Part shown: piece after piece, positions 46,865-55,984 of the stretch
Position numbering within the stretch: the first letter of the stretch is position 1
Layout: each line of letters opens with the position of its first letter
Source: Bradyrhizobium tropiciagri
GTDB taxonomy: Bacteria > Pseudomonadota > Alphaproteobacteria > Rhizobiales > Xanthobacteraceae
Length of the DNA stretch: 64,000 nt
Direction: 5' to 3'
NCBI RefSeq assembly: GCF_018130505.1
Contig: NZ_JAFCKH010000005.1
Location: 124,001-188,000 of the forward strand
Notes under the pieces: model-generated
What the model was told of the DNA's origin: nothing
Databases searched by the model: none
The model's input: only the letters and a program-made list of their open reading frames with translations
Program-made: the position numbers and the translations under genes

Positions 46865-47668
46865 TCAGAGATGCCCGCTCAGATCGGTGATGCCGGGCGC
46901 ATCACCATTGAGCGGGTTCTGCGGATCGCGCGCGTAGCGCAGCGTCTCGAAGCGCATCGCGCGCGCATCCAGCATCAGGAGGCGACCGACCAGGCCCTCG
47001 CCGAAGCCGACGATCTCGCGGATCGCCTCCAGCGCCATCATCGATCCCAGCACGCCGGCGAGCGCACCCATCACGCCGGCCTCGGCGCAGGCCGGCACCG
47101 TGCCGGGCGGCGGCGCTTCCGGGAACAGGCAGCGATAGGTCGGATTGAACTCGCCGGCCGCATTCTTCTCATGGCCGCGGATCGTGGTCAGCGAGCCGTC
47201 GAACTGGCCGAGCGCCGCCGTGATCAGCGGCTTCTTGGCGAGGAAGCAGGCATCCGAGACGAGATAGCGGGTCTCGAAATTGTCGGAGCCGTCGAGCACG
47301 AGGTCGTAGTTCGCGATCAGCGCCATCGCATTTCGCGCGTCGAGCCGCATGGCATGCGCCTCGAACGTCACATGCGGATTGAGCGCTTGAATTTGCGCCG
47401 CCGCGCTGTCGACCTTGCGCTTGCCGATATCGGGCGTCGTGTGGATGATCTGGCGCTGCAGGTTGGACAGCGACACGATATCGTCGTCGACCACGCCGAG
47501 CCTGCCGACGCCGGCAGCCGCCAGATACATCAGCACCGGCGCGCCGAGGCCGCCGGCGCCGATCACCAGCGCCGAGGCCTGCTTTAGCGCGTTCTGGCCG
47601 GGACCACCGACCTCGCGCAGCACGATGTGGCGGGCATAGCGTTCGAGTTCGTCGGCACTCAGCATCAT
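46865..47668 (-). CDS. moeB: MoeB/ThiF-type E1-like adenylyltransferase
   Basis: A 267-residue ATP-dependent sulfur-carrier-activating enzyme. The nucleotide site is ASALVIGAGGLGAPVLMYLAAAGVGRLGVVDDD, with SLSNLQRQIIHTTPDIGKRKVDSA as the conserved Arg/Lys region and DGSDNFETRYLVSDAC next. It adenylates the C-terminal glycine of MoaD or ThiS. There is no C-terminal rhodanese domain. The zinc CxxC pairs of E. coli MoeB are not both present; single cysteines occur in YRCLFPE and PACAEAG. AGGAATTG precedes the ATG at 47668. moaD or thiS genes are not nearby, so the partner is uncertain. Confidence 0.85.
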   Translation of the reverse strand: MMLSADELERYARHIVLREVGGPGQNALKQASALVIGAGGLGAPVLMYLAAAGVGRLGVVDDDIVSLSNLQRQIIHTTPDIGKRKVDSAAAQIQALNPHVTFEAHAMRLDARNAMALIANYDLVLDGSDNFETRYLVSDACFLAKKPLITAALGQFDGSLTTIRGHEKNAAGEFNPTYRCLFPEAPPPGTVPACAEAGVMGALAGVLGSMMALEAIREIVGFGEGLVGRLLMLDARAMRFETLRYARDPQNPLNGDAPGITDLSGHL

Positions 47669-47760
47669 CAATTCCTGCGCGCTATCCCTGAACCCGGGCG
47701 CGGTTGGTGTCGACCAAGCAGATGTGCTTGTTTGCGTGGACGTCAATGGGCGGATTTGTC

Positions 47761-49131
47761 ATGAGATCAGTGCTTTCGGCAACCTTGATGGTCGCAGCCA
47801 TGGCCGGTCCCTTGGGCACTGCGCAAGCCCAGACGACCCCGCCCGCGGCCGGGATCAAGCCGAAGACGGTGACCACCGTGCCGATCCGCCCGGCGGTGCA
47901 GAAGCCGGAGGATACCGCTGGCGGCATGACGCAGGCCGAGCGGCTGGCGCTGCAATCAGATCTCGCCTGGGTCGGCGAATATAACGGCGCGATTACCGGC
48001 GACGTCAGCGAGCGCATGGTCAATGCGATCAAGGAATTCCAGAAGAAGCGCGGCGGCAAGCCGACCGGCGTGCTGAACCCGCAGGAGCGCGGCGCGCTCG
48101 CCGACGCCGCGCGCAAGCGGCAGGACAATGTCGGCTGGAAGATCGTCACCGAGCCCGCCACCGGCGCGCGGTTGGGCGTTCCGACCAAGCTGGTGCCGCA
48201 GCTCACCAGCGACGCCTCAGGCGCGAAATGGACGTCGCCGACGGGAACCGTCCAGGTGCTGCTAACGCGGCGCAAGGAAGCGGGCCCCGTCACCGCAAAG
48301 CTCGCCGAGCAGGAGAAGAAGGAGCCGGCCGGCCGCACCGTCGACTACACCGTGGTGAAGCCGGATTTCTTCGTGCTGTCGGGCACGCAGGGGCTGAAGA
48401 AGTTCTATCTGCGCGGCACCTTCAAGGGTGACGAGGTGCGCATCCTGACCATCCTCTACGACCAGGCGATGCAGACCAGCGTCGAGCCAATCGTGATCGC
48501 GATGTCGAGCGCGTTCAACGCGTTTCCATCGGGCGTGGTGGCCGGCCCGCCGCCGCGCAAGACGGTGGAATACGGCACCGGCGTCGTGGTCAGCGATGAC
48601 GGCGCGATCGTCACCGATCGCGTGGCGACCGCGGACTGCATCGCGCTGACGATCCCACCCTACGGCAATGCCGACCGCATCGCCGAGGACAAGGAGCACG
48701 ATCTTGCGCTGCTGCGCATCTACGGCGCGCGCGGACTGAAGCCGCTCAACATCGCCGGCACTGCGACGCAGACCGCGCTCGACATCACCGGCATCGCCGA
48801 TCCGCAGAGCCAGGGCGGCGGCGCCGCCGCGAGCAGTGTGAAGGCCGCAGTCGCGCAGCTCGGCGGCGGAGGAGATTCGGCATTGTCACCAGCGCCGGCG
48901 GTCGGCTTCTCCGGCGCGGCAGCCCTCGACGGCGGCGGCAAGTTCGCCGGGATCGCGGTGCTCAAACCGGTACTCGTCGCAGGCCCCGCGGGTGCGACGC
49001 CGCCGGCGCAGGCCGCGCTGGTGCCGGCCGATACGGTGCGCGGCTTTCTGAAAGCCCACGGCGTCGACGCGTCGGGCGGATCGGCCGACGCCAAGGCCGC
49101 GGTGGTACGAGTGATCTGCGTCAGGAAGTAA
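47761..49131 (+). CDS. Exported trypsin-like protein with degenerate active site
   Basis: A 456-residue secreted protein. The signal peptide is RSVLSATLMVAAMAGPLGTAQA-Q. A peptidoglycan-binding_1-type helical region (SDLAWVGEYNGAITGDVSERMVNAIKEFQKKRGG) precedes a trypsin-like fold (TVEYGTGVVVSDDGAIVTDRVATADC, HDLALLRI, GFSGAAALDGGG). The Asp (in DLALLRI) and possibly the Ser (in GFSG) are in place, but the catalytic His, expected where DRV follows AIVT, is replaced by Arg. The usual GxSGG is GFSGAA. It is probably a non-catalytic periplasmic protein. The start at 47761 gives the best signal peptide; it is divergent from moeB. Confidence 0.8.
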   Translation: MRSVLSATLMVAAMAGPLGTAQAQTTPPAAGIKPKTVTTVPIRPAVQKPEDTAGGMTQAERLALQSDLAWVGEYNGAITGDVSERMVNAIKEFQKKRGGKPTGVLNPQERGALADAARKRQDNVGWKIVTEPATGARLGVPTKLVPQLTSDASGAKWTSPTGTVQVLLTRRKEAGPVTAKLAEQEKKEPAGRTVDYTVVKPDFFVLSGTQGLKKFYLRGTFKGDEVRILTILYDQAMQTSVEPIVIAMSSAFNAFPSGVVAGPPPRKTVEYGTGVVVSDDGAIVTDRVATADCIALTIPPYGNADRIAEDKEHDLALLRIYGARGLKPLNIAGTATQTALDITGIADPQSQGGGAAASSVKAAVAQLGGGGDSALSPAPAVGFSGAAALDGGGKFAGIAVLKPVLVAGPAGATPPAQAALVPADTVRGFLKAHGVDASGGSADAKAAVVRVICVRK

Positions 49132-49138
49132 GAATTCC

Positions 49139-49229
49139 GTAGCCCGGATGGAGCGAAGCGCAATCCGGGGCAGCTCTCACGAGTGGCAGGACCGGTCCCG
49201 GATTTCGCTTCGCTCCATCCGGGCTACGA
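49139..49229. repeat. Palindromic intergenic repeat, family A (copy 4)
   Basis: GTAGCCCGGATGGAGCGAAG and CGCTTCGCTCCATCCGGGCT arms, 7 nt after the trypsin-like gene. This copy has the cleanest arms of the four. Confidence 0.85.
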
Positions 49230-49242
49230 AGGCTCACTTCAC

Positions 49243-49420
49243 CTCGCCCCGCTTGCGGGGAGAGGTCGGATTGCATCACCAGATGCAATCCGGGTGAGGG
49301 GGTACAGGTCTCACCACGCTCACAACTCGCGGAAACAGCCCCTCACCCCACCCTCTCCCCGCATCCGCCTTCGCCCGAAGGCGGGCTTCGGCGGACAAGA
49401 GCGCGGGGCGAGGGAGCCCG
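49243..49420. repeat. Imperfect palindromic repeat, family C (copy 2)
   Basis: Outer arms CCTCGCCCCGCTTGCGGGGA and CCCTCACCCCACCCTCTCC, inner stem GGATTGCAT/ATGCAATCC, plus an extra CCTTCGCCCGAAGGCGGG hairpin near 49370. Together with repeat A it fills the 300-nt gap between the trypsin-like gene and ggt. Confidence 0.75.
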
Positions 49421-49431
49421 ACCAGCTTTGC

Positions 49432-51111
49432 TCACCGCAACGCGAACCTGACCCCGGCGCGCGCCAGACCGCCCGCGATGCCGACCGGCGTGCCGTCGGC
49501 GCGCCAGCAGGCTGCGCCGGACATCGTGCCGTCGGCGTGGAACTGGATCGCATTCATGCCGCCGGCGACCGTCGCCACCACCTGCACCTTGTGGCCCTTC
49601 GCAGCGAGCGCGGCGCGGACCGCCTCCGGCACCGCCTGCTCGACCTCGAGCGCGTTGCCTTCGGTCCAGACCCGCGGCGCCTCGACCGCTTCCTGCAGGC
49701 TCATGCCGTGATCGATCAGGTTGATCAGCGCCTGCATCGCACTCGGGAAGATGCGCTTTCCACCCGGCAGGCCGAGCGCATAGACGAGCTTGCCGTCGCG
49801 CAGCGCCATCATCGGTGACATCGAGGTGGTGACGCGCTTGCCGGCGGCGAGCGACAGCGCGTGCCCCGGCCGCGGATCGAACAGGTTCATGTAATTGTTC
49901 GGCACCGTACCGAGACCCGGGATCAAGATCTTGGCGCCGAACAGGTTGTTGATGGTCTGCGTGGTCGCGACCACATTGCCGAACGCATCCGCCGCGGTCA
50001 TGTGCGTGGTGTGCGCGCTTTCGAGCTGCGCGACGCCGGCGCCCCAGGCCTGCGCGCGGTCAGCATCGATCGCACTACGACGCTCTTCGGCATAGGCCTT
50101 CGAGGTCAGCCGCTCGACCGGCACGTTGATGTAGGCGGGATCGCCGCTCGCCGCCTCGCGATCGGCAAAGGCGATCTTCAGCACCTCGGCAAGGTAATGG
50201 ATCGTCTCAGTCGTGCCGAAGCCGAGCTGCGCGACGTCGTAGCCTTCGAGGATGTTGAGCATCTGCGTGATGTGCACGCCTGACGCGGCCGGCGGCGGCG
50301 GCCCGAGGATTTCCCAGCCGCGATAATCGGCGCGGATCGGCGCGCGCTCGACGGTCTTGTAGCTGGTGAGATCCTCGCGCGCGATGAAACCGCCATTCTT
50401 TTTCATGTAGTCGACGAGGATATCGCCGAGCGGCCCTTCATAGAGCGCGTTATCGCCATGGTCGGCGATGTATTTCAGCGTCTCGGCATATTCCGACTGC
50501 ACCACGCGCTCGCCGGGCTTCAGCGGTGTGCCGTTGGGCAGGTAAATCGCCGAGATCGGCTTGTCCTTGCGCATCTCCTCGGCGCCGTCGGTGATGCATT
50601 CATGCAGGTAAGGCGTCGCTGCATAGCCGCGCGCGGCATGCTTGATCGCGGGCTGCATCACGTCGGCGAGACTCATGGTACCGAAGCGGCGCAGCGTCTC
50701 ACACCAGGCTTTCAGCGAGCCCGGCACGGCAACCGCTTTCGGCCCGTTCAGATTCTCGTTGCCGACCGTGTCGAACACGTCATGCGCCGAACCAGGCTTC
50801 GACGTGTAGGTATCGGGCCGCACCGCCTTCGGCACCGTGCTCTGCCCGTCGATGAAGCGATGGCTGCCGTCGGCGAGGCGGATATGCGCCATGCCGCCGC
50901 CGATGATTCCGACCATCATCGGCTCGACCACCGTCAGCGCGAACAACGTCGCAATCGCCGCATCGATGGCGTTGCCGCCGGCCGCGAGCATTTCCGCGCC
51001 CGCAGCCGAGGCCAGCGGATGATTGCTCACCACCATGCCGCGGCTGCCGGACGCCGTTTGCTTCTGGCACTCGAAACTCGTCGCCGCGCGATCCCGCCAG
51101 TCGCCGCTCAT
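49432..51111 (-). CDS. ggt: Gamma-glutamyltransferase
   Basis: A 559-residue Ntn hydrolase that cleaves gamma-glutamyl amides such as glutathione. The proenzyme is cut before the catalytic Thr in ESAHTTHMTAADAFGN, near residue 370; small-subunit motifs NNYMNLFDPRPGHALSLA and TSMSPMM and GLPGGKRIFPSAMQ follow. No signal peptide is seen at the N-terminus SGDWRDRAATSFECQ, unlike periplasmic E. coli Ggt, so it may be cytoplasmic. GGGAG lies 9 nt before the ATG at 51111, next to a CAA trinucleotide run. Confidence 0.93.
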   Translation of the reverse strand: MSGDWRDRAATSFECQKQTASGSRGMVVSNHPLASAAGAEMLAAGGNAIDAAIATLFALTVVEPMMVGIIGGGMAHIRLADGSHRFIDGQSTVPKAVRPDTYTSKPGSAHDVFDTVGNENLNGPKAVAVPGSLKAWCETLRRFGTMSLADVMQPAIKHAARGYAATPYLHECITDGAEEMRKDKPISAIYLPNGTPLKPGERVVQSEYAETLKYIADHGDNALYEGPLGDILVDYMKKNGGFIAREDLTSYKTVERAPIRADYRGWEILGPPPPAASGVHITQMLNILEGYDVAQLGFGTTETIHYLAEVLKIAFADREAASGDPAYINVPVERLTSKAYAEERRSAIDADRAQAWGAGVAQLESAHTTHMTAADAFGNVVATTQTINNLFGAKILIPGLGTVPNNYMNLFDPRPGHALSLAAGKRVTTSMSPMMALRDGKLVYALGLPGGKRIFPSAMQALINLIDHGMSLQEAVEAPRVWTEGNALEVEQAVPEAVRAALAAKGHKVQVVATVAGGMNAIQFHADGTMSGAACWRADGTPVGIAGGLARAGVRFALR

Positions 51112-51123
51112 GGTTCGATCTCC

Positions 51124-51147
51124 CTTGTTGTTGTTATTGTTGTTGCA
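51124..51147. repeat. CAA/TTG trinucleotide run upstream of ggt
   Basis: On the ggt strand eight CAA-like triplets (one CAA to TAA/AAT change) sit just before the ribosome site. Such a run is rare in this GC-rich genome; its length might vary between strains and change mRNA structure near the ggt start. Confidence 0.7.
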
Positions 51148-51153
51148 ACGAAC

Positions 51154-52035
51154 CTACTTCTGGCACTTCGGGCACCAGAACGTCGAACGGCCGTTCTGAA
51201 CGAAGCGCTTGACGATGCCTTCGCAGCCCTTGCTTCGGCACGTCTCGCCCTCGCGGTCGTAGACCTGGAACGAATGCTGGAAATAACCGAGATCGCCGTT
51301 GGTCAATCGATGGTCGCTGATCGAGGAGCCGCCGGCCTTGATCGCCTGGTTCAGCACCGCATGGATCGCGTCGACCAGCCGCTTGGCGTGGTCGGTGGGC
51401 TCGGCCTTCTTCGTTGCCAACGTCGCGGCCAATCGACGCGGCGACAGGTGAGCGCGAAACAGCGCCTCGCAGACATAGATGTTGCCAAGTCCCGCCACCA
51501 CGCGCTGGTCGAGCAGCGCCGCCTTCAGGCTGGTCTTCTTGTTGTGGCAGGAGCGCGCCAGCATCGCGGCGTCGAATTCATTGCCGAGCGGCTCGGGGCC
51601 GAGCCCCTTCAGCAGCGGCTCGTCCTCGATCGCGTTGCGGGCGATGATCTTCATGTAGCCGAAGCGGCGCGGATCGTTGAACACGATGGCCGCGCCCGAC
51701 GACATGTGGAACACGACGTGATCATGCGCGCGATCGTCGCTGCGCGGATGATGGAATTGCCCCGGCGTCGCGCCGGCGTCTTCCTTATGCACGCGGAACG
51801 AGCCGGACATGCCCAGATGCATCAGCAGCACGTCGCCGGAGGTCAGGTCCGCCATCAGGTATTTGGCGCGGCGGCCGAGCCCGGTGACGGTCTGGCCCTC
51901 GAGGCGGGCGATAAAGTCTTTTTGAAAGGGAAACCGCAAATCCTTGCGGCGGGCCTCGGCCTTGACGATTTTTGCGCCTTCCATGGCCGGTTGCAGGCCG
52001 CGGCGGACAGTCTCGACTTCGGGTAATTCCGGCAT
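51154..52035 (-). CDS. mutM: Formamidopyrimidine-DNA glycosylase
   Basis: A 293-residue 8-oxoguanine glycosylase/AP lyase of base-excision repair. The N-terminal catalytic proline and glutamate are in [13 protein letters not shown], helix-two-turn-helix residues [15 protein letters not shown] follow, and the zinc finger [13 protein letters not shown] ... WCPKCQK ends the protein. The ATG at 52035 is fixed because the N-terminal Pro must be residue 2; the ORF extends upstream without meaning. It is divergent from ubiE. Confidence 0.96.
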   Translation of the reverse strand: MPELPEVETVRRGLQPAMEGAKIVKAEARRKDLRFPFQKDFIARLEGQTVTGLGRRAKYLMADLTSGDVLLMHLGMSGSFRVHKEDAGATPGQFHHPRSDDRAHDHVVFHMSSGAAIVFNDPRRFGYMKIIARNAIEDEPLLKGLGPEPLGNEFDAAMLARSCHNKKTSLKAALLDQRVVAGLGNIYVCEALFRAHLSPRRLAATLATKKAEPTDHAKRLVDAIHAVLNQAIKAGGSSISDHRLTNGDLGYFQHSFQVYDREGETCRSKGCEGIVKRFVQNGRSTFWCPKCQK

Positions 52036-52100
52036 GGAGGCATTCACCTTTTGGAAGTGACGTGATAGCGCCATTGCGGCCGCCGCGCTATGGTTTGGCT

Positions 52101-52148
52101 GGAGCGTTTTCGAGCGAAGTGGACACCGGTTCGCGTGAAGAAAACGCG
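52101..52148. repeat. 46-nt palindromic element, family F (copy 2)
   Basis: AGCGTTTTCGAGCGAAGTGG ... GAAAACGCG, nearly the same as the copy at 16496 (GTGGGCACC versus GTGGACACC, GCAAAG versus GTGAAG). It ends 27 nt before the ubiE ATG, immediately before the A-rich ribosome site. Confidence 0.85.
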
Positions 52149-52174
52149 ACCAAAAAGGTAAGAGTAAAGCGTTG

Positions 52175-52936
52175 ATGGATCGGCCGGATCAAACCACCCA
52201 TTTTGGCTTCAGGGACGTGCCCCTGGGCGAGAAGCAGACGCTGGTGAACGACGTGTTTCACAGCGTGGCGTCGCGCTACGACCTGATGAACGACTTGATG
52301 TCGGCAGGCCTGCACCGGGTCTGGAAGGACATCATGATCACGGCGCTCGATCCGCCGAAGGGCGACCGGCCATTTGCGCTGCTCGACGTCGCCGGCGGCA
52401 CCGGGGATATTTCGTTCCGCGCCGCCAAGGCGGCGGGCGCCGGCTTCCGCGCCACGGTCTGCGACATCAATGGCGACATGCTCGCGGTCGGCCGCGAGCG
52501 CGCCGCCAAGCGGCATCTCGACGACCGCGTGTCGTTCGTCGAAGGCAACGCCGAGCAGCTCGGCTTTGCCGACCGCTCGTTCGACGCCTACACCATCGCC
52601 TTCGGCATCCGCAACGTGCCGCAGATCGACCTCGCCCTGCGCGAGGCCTATCGCGTGCTGAAGCCGGGCAGCCGCTTCCTGTGCCTTGAATTCTCCACCG
52701 TCGACGTGCCCGGTCTCGACCGGATCTACGATCTGTTCTCCTTCAAGGTGATCCCGCCGCTCGGCCGCGCCGTCACCGGCGATGCCGAGTCCTACCAATA
52801 TCTCGTCGAGTCGATCCGCAAATTCCCGCGGCCGAGCGCGTTTGCCGAGATGATCGGCGCCGCCGGCTTCGCCCGCGTGAAGTGGCAGAGCCTCTCCGGC
52901 GGCATCGTGGCGCTGCATTCGGGCTGGCGTTTGTGA
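52175..52936 (+). CDS. ubiE: Ubiquinone/menaquinone C-methyltransferase
   Basis: A 253-residue SAM-dependent methyltransferase of ubiquinone biosynthesis. The SAM motif is [13 protein letters not shown], with [12 protein letters not shown] and [23 protein letters not shown] as family motifs, and it ends ALHSGWRL. The ATG at 52175 is chosen; an adjacent TTG at 52172 is possible. It overlaps ubiB by 4 nt (GTGA), a common ubiE-ubiB arrangement. Confidence 0.96.
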   Translation: MDRPDQTTHFGFRDVPLGEKQTLVNDVFHSVASRYDLMNDLMSAGLHRVWKDIMITALDPPKGDRPFALLDVAGGTGDISFRAAKAAGAGFRATVCDINGDMLAVGRERAAKRHLDDRVSFVEGNAEQLGFADRSFDAYTIAFGIRNVPQIDLALREAYRVLKPGSRFLCLEFSTVDVPGLDRIYDLFSFKVIPPLGRAVTGDAESYQYLVESIRKFPRPSAFAEMIGAAGFARVKWQSLSGGIVALHSGWRL

Positions 52937-54507
52937 TCTCCGCACTGACCCACATTACGCGCCTCGCCCGCGCCGGTTTCGTGTTTGCGCGCGAGGGCGT
53001 GTTCGGTGTCGTCGATCCCTCGCTGGTGCCGCCGCCCGGCCAGCTCGCGCTGAAGCTCGCGCGGCTGGTGGAGCGCCGCACCGCCAAGTCCGGCCCGCGG
53101 CTGACGCGCGCGCTGACCCGGCTCGGGCCCGCCTATCTCAAGCTCGGACAATTCCTCGCCACCCGCCCCGACGTCGTCGGCGTCGCGATGGCGCGCGACC
53201 TCGAAGCGCTGCAGGACCGGCTGCCGCCGTTCTCCCAGGCCGAGGCGGAAGCCGTCGTGACGCAATCGCTGGAACGGCCGCTGTCGCAGGTGTTCGTTCA
53301 TCTCGGCCCGGCGGTGGCTGCCGCCTCGATCGCTCAGGTGCATCGTGGCGAGGTCGAGCGTAACGGCGTCCGGCACCAGGTCGCGGTCAAGGTGCTCCGG
53401 CCCAACGTTGCCTCGCGCTTCCGCCGCGACCTCAGCGATTTCTTCTTCGTCGCACACAATGCCGAGGCGCATTCCGCCGAGGCACGGCGGCTGCGGCTGA
53501 TCGAGGTCATCAACACGATGTCGCGATCGGTCGCGATGGAGATGGACCTGCGGCTCGAAGCGGCCGCGCTGTCCGAGATGGCCGAGAACACGCGCGACGA
53601 TCCGGACTTCCGCGTGCCGACGGTGGACTGGGACCGCACCAGCCACAACGTGCTGACGATGGAGTGGATCGACGGCATCGCGCTGAACGACCACGCCCGG
53701 CTTGCCGAGGCCCGGGTCGACCTGCCCGATCTCGGCCGCAAGGTGATCCAGAGCTTCCTGCGCCACGCGCTGCGCGACGGCTTCTTCCACGCCGACATGC
53801 ATCCGGGCAATCTGTTCCTCGACGACTCCGGCCGGCTCGTTGCGGTCGATTTCGGCATCATGGGCCGGCTCGGCGCCAAGGAGCGGCGCTTCCTTGCGGA
53901 AATCCTGCTCGGCTTCATCACCCGCGACTATCGCCGCGTCGCCGAGGTGCATTTCGAGGCCGGCTACGTCCCGGGCCATCATTCGGTGGAGAATTTCGCG
54001 CAGGCCATCCGCGCCATCGGCGAGCCGATCCACAACCGCACCGCCGAGGAAATCTCGATGGCGAAGCTGCTGACGCTTCTGCTCGAGGTCACCGGCCTGT
54101 TCGACATGCAGACGCGGCCCGAGCTGATCCTGCTGCAGAAGACCATGGTGGTGGTCGAGGGCGTGGCGCGCGGCTTCGATCCCAAGCTCGACATCTGGAA
54201 GATCGCCGATCCGGTGGTGCGGGAATGGATCGCACAGAATCTCGGCCCGCTCGGCCGCATCCAGGGCGCGATGGCGGGCGCGGGCGAACTCGGCCGGGTG
54301 GCAGCGAGCCTGCCGTCAATCGCGACCCGCGCCATGACGGTGCTCGAGCAGCTCGAGACCATGACCCGCGAGGGTCACATGCTGTCGTCGGATACGATCG
54401 ACGAGATGGCCCGCGCCGAGGCGCGCAAGGCACGGCTGCAGACCGTCGGCCTGTGGGTCATTGCGGTCGCCCTGATCGGCATCTTCTTTGCGATCCGCGG
54501 CCACTAA
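52933..54507 (+). CDS. ubiB: UbiB, ADCK-family ubiquinone biosynthesis protein
   Basis: A 524-residue atypical kinase. The KxGQ motif is [13 protein letters not shown], the alanine-rich loop [12 protein letters not shown] replaces the glycine-rich loop, AVKVLRPNV carries the Lys, and [10 protein letters not shown] and VDFGIMGRL are the catalytic-loop motifs. A C-terminal hydrophobic segment ([17 protein letters not shown]) anchors it in the membrane. The start is GTG 52933, overlapping the ubiE stop; the frame extends to 52882 but only into ubiE. It supports ubiquinone biosynthesis. Confidence 0.94.
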   Translation: MISALTHITRLARAGFVFAREGVFGVVDPSLVPPPGQLALKLARLVERRTAKSGPRLTRALTRLGPAYLKLGQFLATRPDVVGVAMARDLEALQDRLPPFSQAEAEAVVTQSLERPLSQVFVHLGPAVAAASIAQVHRGEVERNGVRHQVAVKVLRPNVASRFRRDLSDFFFVAHNAEAHSAEARRLRLIEVINTMSRSVAMEMDLRLEAAALSEMAENTRDDPDFRVPTVDWDRTSHNVLTMEWIDGIALNDHARLAEARVDLPDLGRKVIQSFLRHALRDGFFHADMHPGNLFLDDSGRLVAVDFGIMGRLGAKERRFLAEILLGFITRDYRRVAEVHFEAGYVPGHHSVENFAQAIRAIGEPIHNRTAEEISMAKLLTLLLEVTGLFDMQTRPELILLQKTMVVVEGVARGFDPKLDIWKIADPVVREWIAQNLGPLGRIQGAMAGAGELGRVAASLPSIATRAMTVLEQLETMTREGHMLSSDTIDEMARAEARKARLQTVGLWVIAVALIGIFFAIRGH

Positions 54508-54518
54508 GATCTGATTGC

Positions 54519-54551
54519 ATTGCATGCATACCGTGCTAGCATCGCTAGCAC
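54519..54551. promoter_or_regulatory. Palindromic operator array before coaBC
   Basis: GTGCTAGC-ATC-GCTAGCAC (54533-54551) is a perfect 8-bp inverted repeat; it contains TGCTAGCA and CGCTAGCA, each nearly self-complementary. Just before it lies TGCATGCA (54521-54528), another palindrome. The array ends 5 nt before the GAGGG ribosome site of coaBC, so a bound protein would block transcription or translation. Such TGCTA-type halves resemble the sites bound by FitA-type ribbon-helix-helix proteins. Confidence 0.6.
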
Positions 54552-54568
54552 ATCTGAGGGCGCATGCC

Positions 54569-55984
54569 ATGGCCAGCCTGACCATCCGCAAACTCGACGA
54601 CGAGCTGAAGGCCTATCTGCGGCTGCGCTCCGCCAGAAACGGCCGTTCGGTCGAGGAAGAGGTCCGGGTCATCCTCCGCGACCTTGCGGATGGCCGCGTC
54701 GAGCCCGCTGAGGGCATTCCCGCCGTAAGTACTGCCCCAGCGCCACGGCCCGCCAGCTCGGCCGGGGAACCCCGCATCACCCTGATCATCGGCGGCGGCA
54801 TCGCGGCCTACAAGGCGCTGGACCTGATCCGGCGGCTCAAGGAGCGGCACATCGAGGTCCGCTGCGTGCTGACCAAGGCGGCCCAGCAATTCGTCACGCC
54901 GCTGGCGGCCAGCGCGCTGTCGCATGAGCGCGTCTACACCGACCTGTTCGATGCCGAGAGCGAGTTCGACGCCGGCCATATCCGCCTAGCGCGGGAGTGC
55001 GACCTGATCGTGGTGGCGCCGGCGACTGCCGACCTGATGGCCAAGATGGCGCAGGGCCATGCCGACGATCTCGCCAGTGCGATCCTGCTCGCCGCCAACC
55101 GGCCGATCCTGCTGGCGCCGGCGATGAACCCGCTGATGTGGAATAACCCGGCGACACGCCGCAACGTGCTGCAGCTGCGCCGCGACGACGTCCACACCGT
55201 CGGCCCCAATGCCGGCGAGATGGCGGAGGCTGGCGAGGCTGGCGTCGGGCGGATGGCTGAGCCGACCGAGATCGCCGCCGCTGCCGACCGCATGCTGCGG
55301 CCACCGAAGGCACAGCCGCTCTCCGGCAAGCGCGTGCTGGTCACGGCAGGCCCGACCCATGAGGCGATCGACCCGGTGCGCTACATCGCCAACCGCTCCT
55401 CCGGCAAGCAGGGCTTTGCCATCGCCGCCGCGGCACACGCCGCCGGCGCCGACGTCGTGCTGGTCGCCGGCCCGGTCGAGCTCGACGATCCCTCCGGTAT
55501 CGCGGTGATGCGGGTGGAATCGGCGCGCGACATGCTGCACCGGGTCGAGGCGGCGCTGCCGGTCGACGTCGCGATCTTCGCCGCCGCGGTCGCCGACTGG
55601 CGCGTCGCCAGCGAGGGCAGCCAGAAGCTGAAGAAGACCACCGCCGGCATGCCGCCGCTGCAGCTGGTGGAAAATCCCGACATCCTCGCCACCATCTCGA
55701 AGCTGAAGGAGAAGCGGCCGCCGCTCGTGATCGGCTTCGCCGCCGAGACCGAGCACCTGATCGAGAACGCCAAGGCGAAGTTCGCGCGCAAGGGCTGCGA
55801 CTGGATCGTCGCCAACGACGTCTCGCCCGCCACCGGCGTGATGGGCGGCGACCGCAACACCGTCCATCTGCTGGCGCGTGAGGGCAAGGAGGTCACCGTC
55901 GACTCCTGGCCAGTGATGACCAAGGAAGAAGTCGCGGCCGCGTTGGTGTCGCGGATCGCAAGAAGCGTGGGGACCGCATCGTGA
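54569..55984 (+). CDS. coaBC: CoaBC with N-terminal ribbon-helix-helix domain
   Basis: A 471-residue bifunctional enzyme that makes 4'-phosphopantetheine by phosphopantothenate-cysteine ligation (CoaB) and decarboxylation (CoaC). Residues 1-43 are not Coa[22 protein letters not shown] followed by [15 protein letters not shown] is a FitA/VapB ribbon-helix-helix DNA-binding domain. A 27-residue Pro/Ala linker leads to CoaC (from about 70; His in [16 protein letters not shown]) and CoaB (from about 250; [38 protein letters not shown]). In the CoaC substrate flap [10 protein letters not shown], Ala221 stands where E. coli Dfp has its catalytic Cys. GAGGG is 8 nt upstream. ubiB ends 61 nt before; dut overlaps the end. 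Confidence 0.93.
   Translation: MASLTIRKLDDELKAYLRLRSARNGRSVEEEVRVILRDLADGRVEPAEGIPAVSTAPAPRPASSAGEPRITLIIGGGIAAYKALDLIRRLKERHIEVRCVLTKAAQQFVTPLAASALSHERVYTDLFDAESEFDAGHIRLARECDLIVVAPATADLMAKMAQGHADDLASAILLAANRPILLAPAMNPLMWNNPATRRNVLQLRRDDVHTVGPNAGEMAEAGEAGVGRMAEPTEIAAAADRMLRPPKAQPLSGKRVLVTAGPTHEAIDPVRYIANRSSGKQGFAIAAAAHAAGADVVLVAGPVELDDPSGIAVMRVESARDMLHRVEAALPVDVAIFAAAVADWRVASEGSQKLKKTTAGMPPLQLVENPDILATISKLKEKRPPLVIGFAAETEHLIENAKAKFARKGCDWIVANDVSPATGVMGGDRNTVHLLAREGKEVTVDSWPVMTKEEVAAALVSRIARSVGTAS

Noticed and set aside
54507-55984. A free-standing vapB/fitA antitoxin gene before coaBC
   Set aside because: There is no stop codon between the RHH segment and CoaBC, no PIN toxin gene follows, and the frame is continuous, so it is a fusion, not a separate gene.
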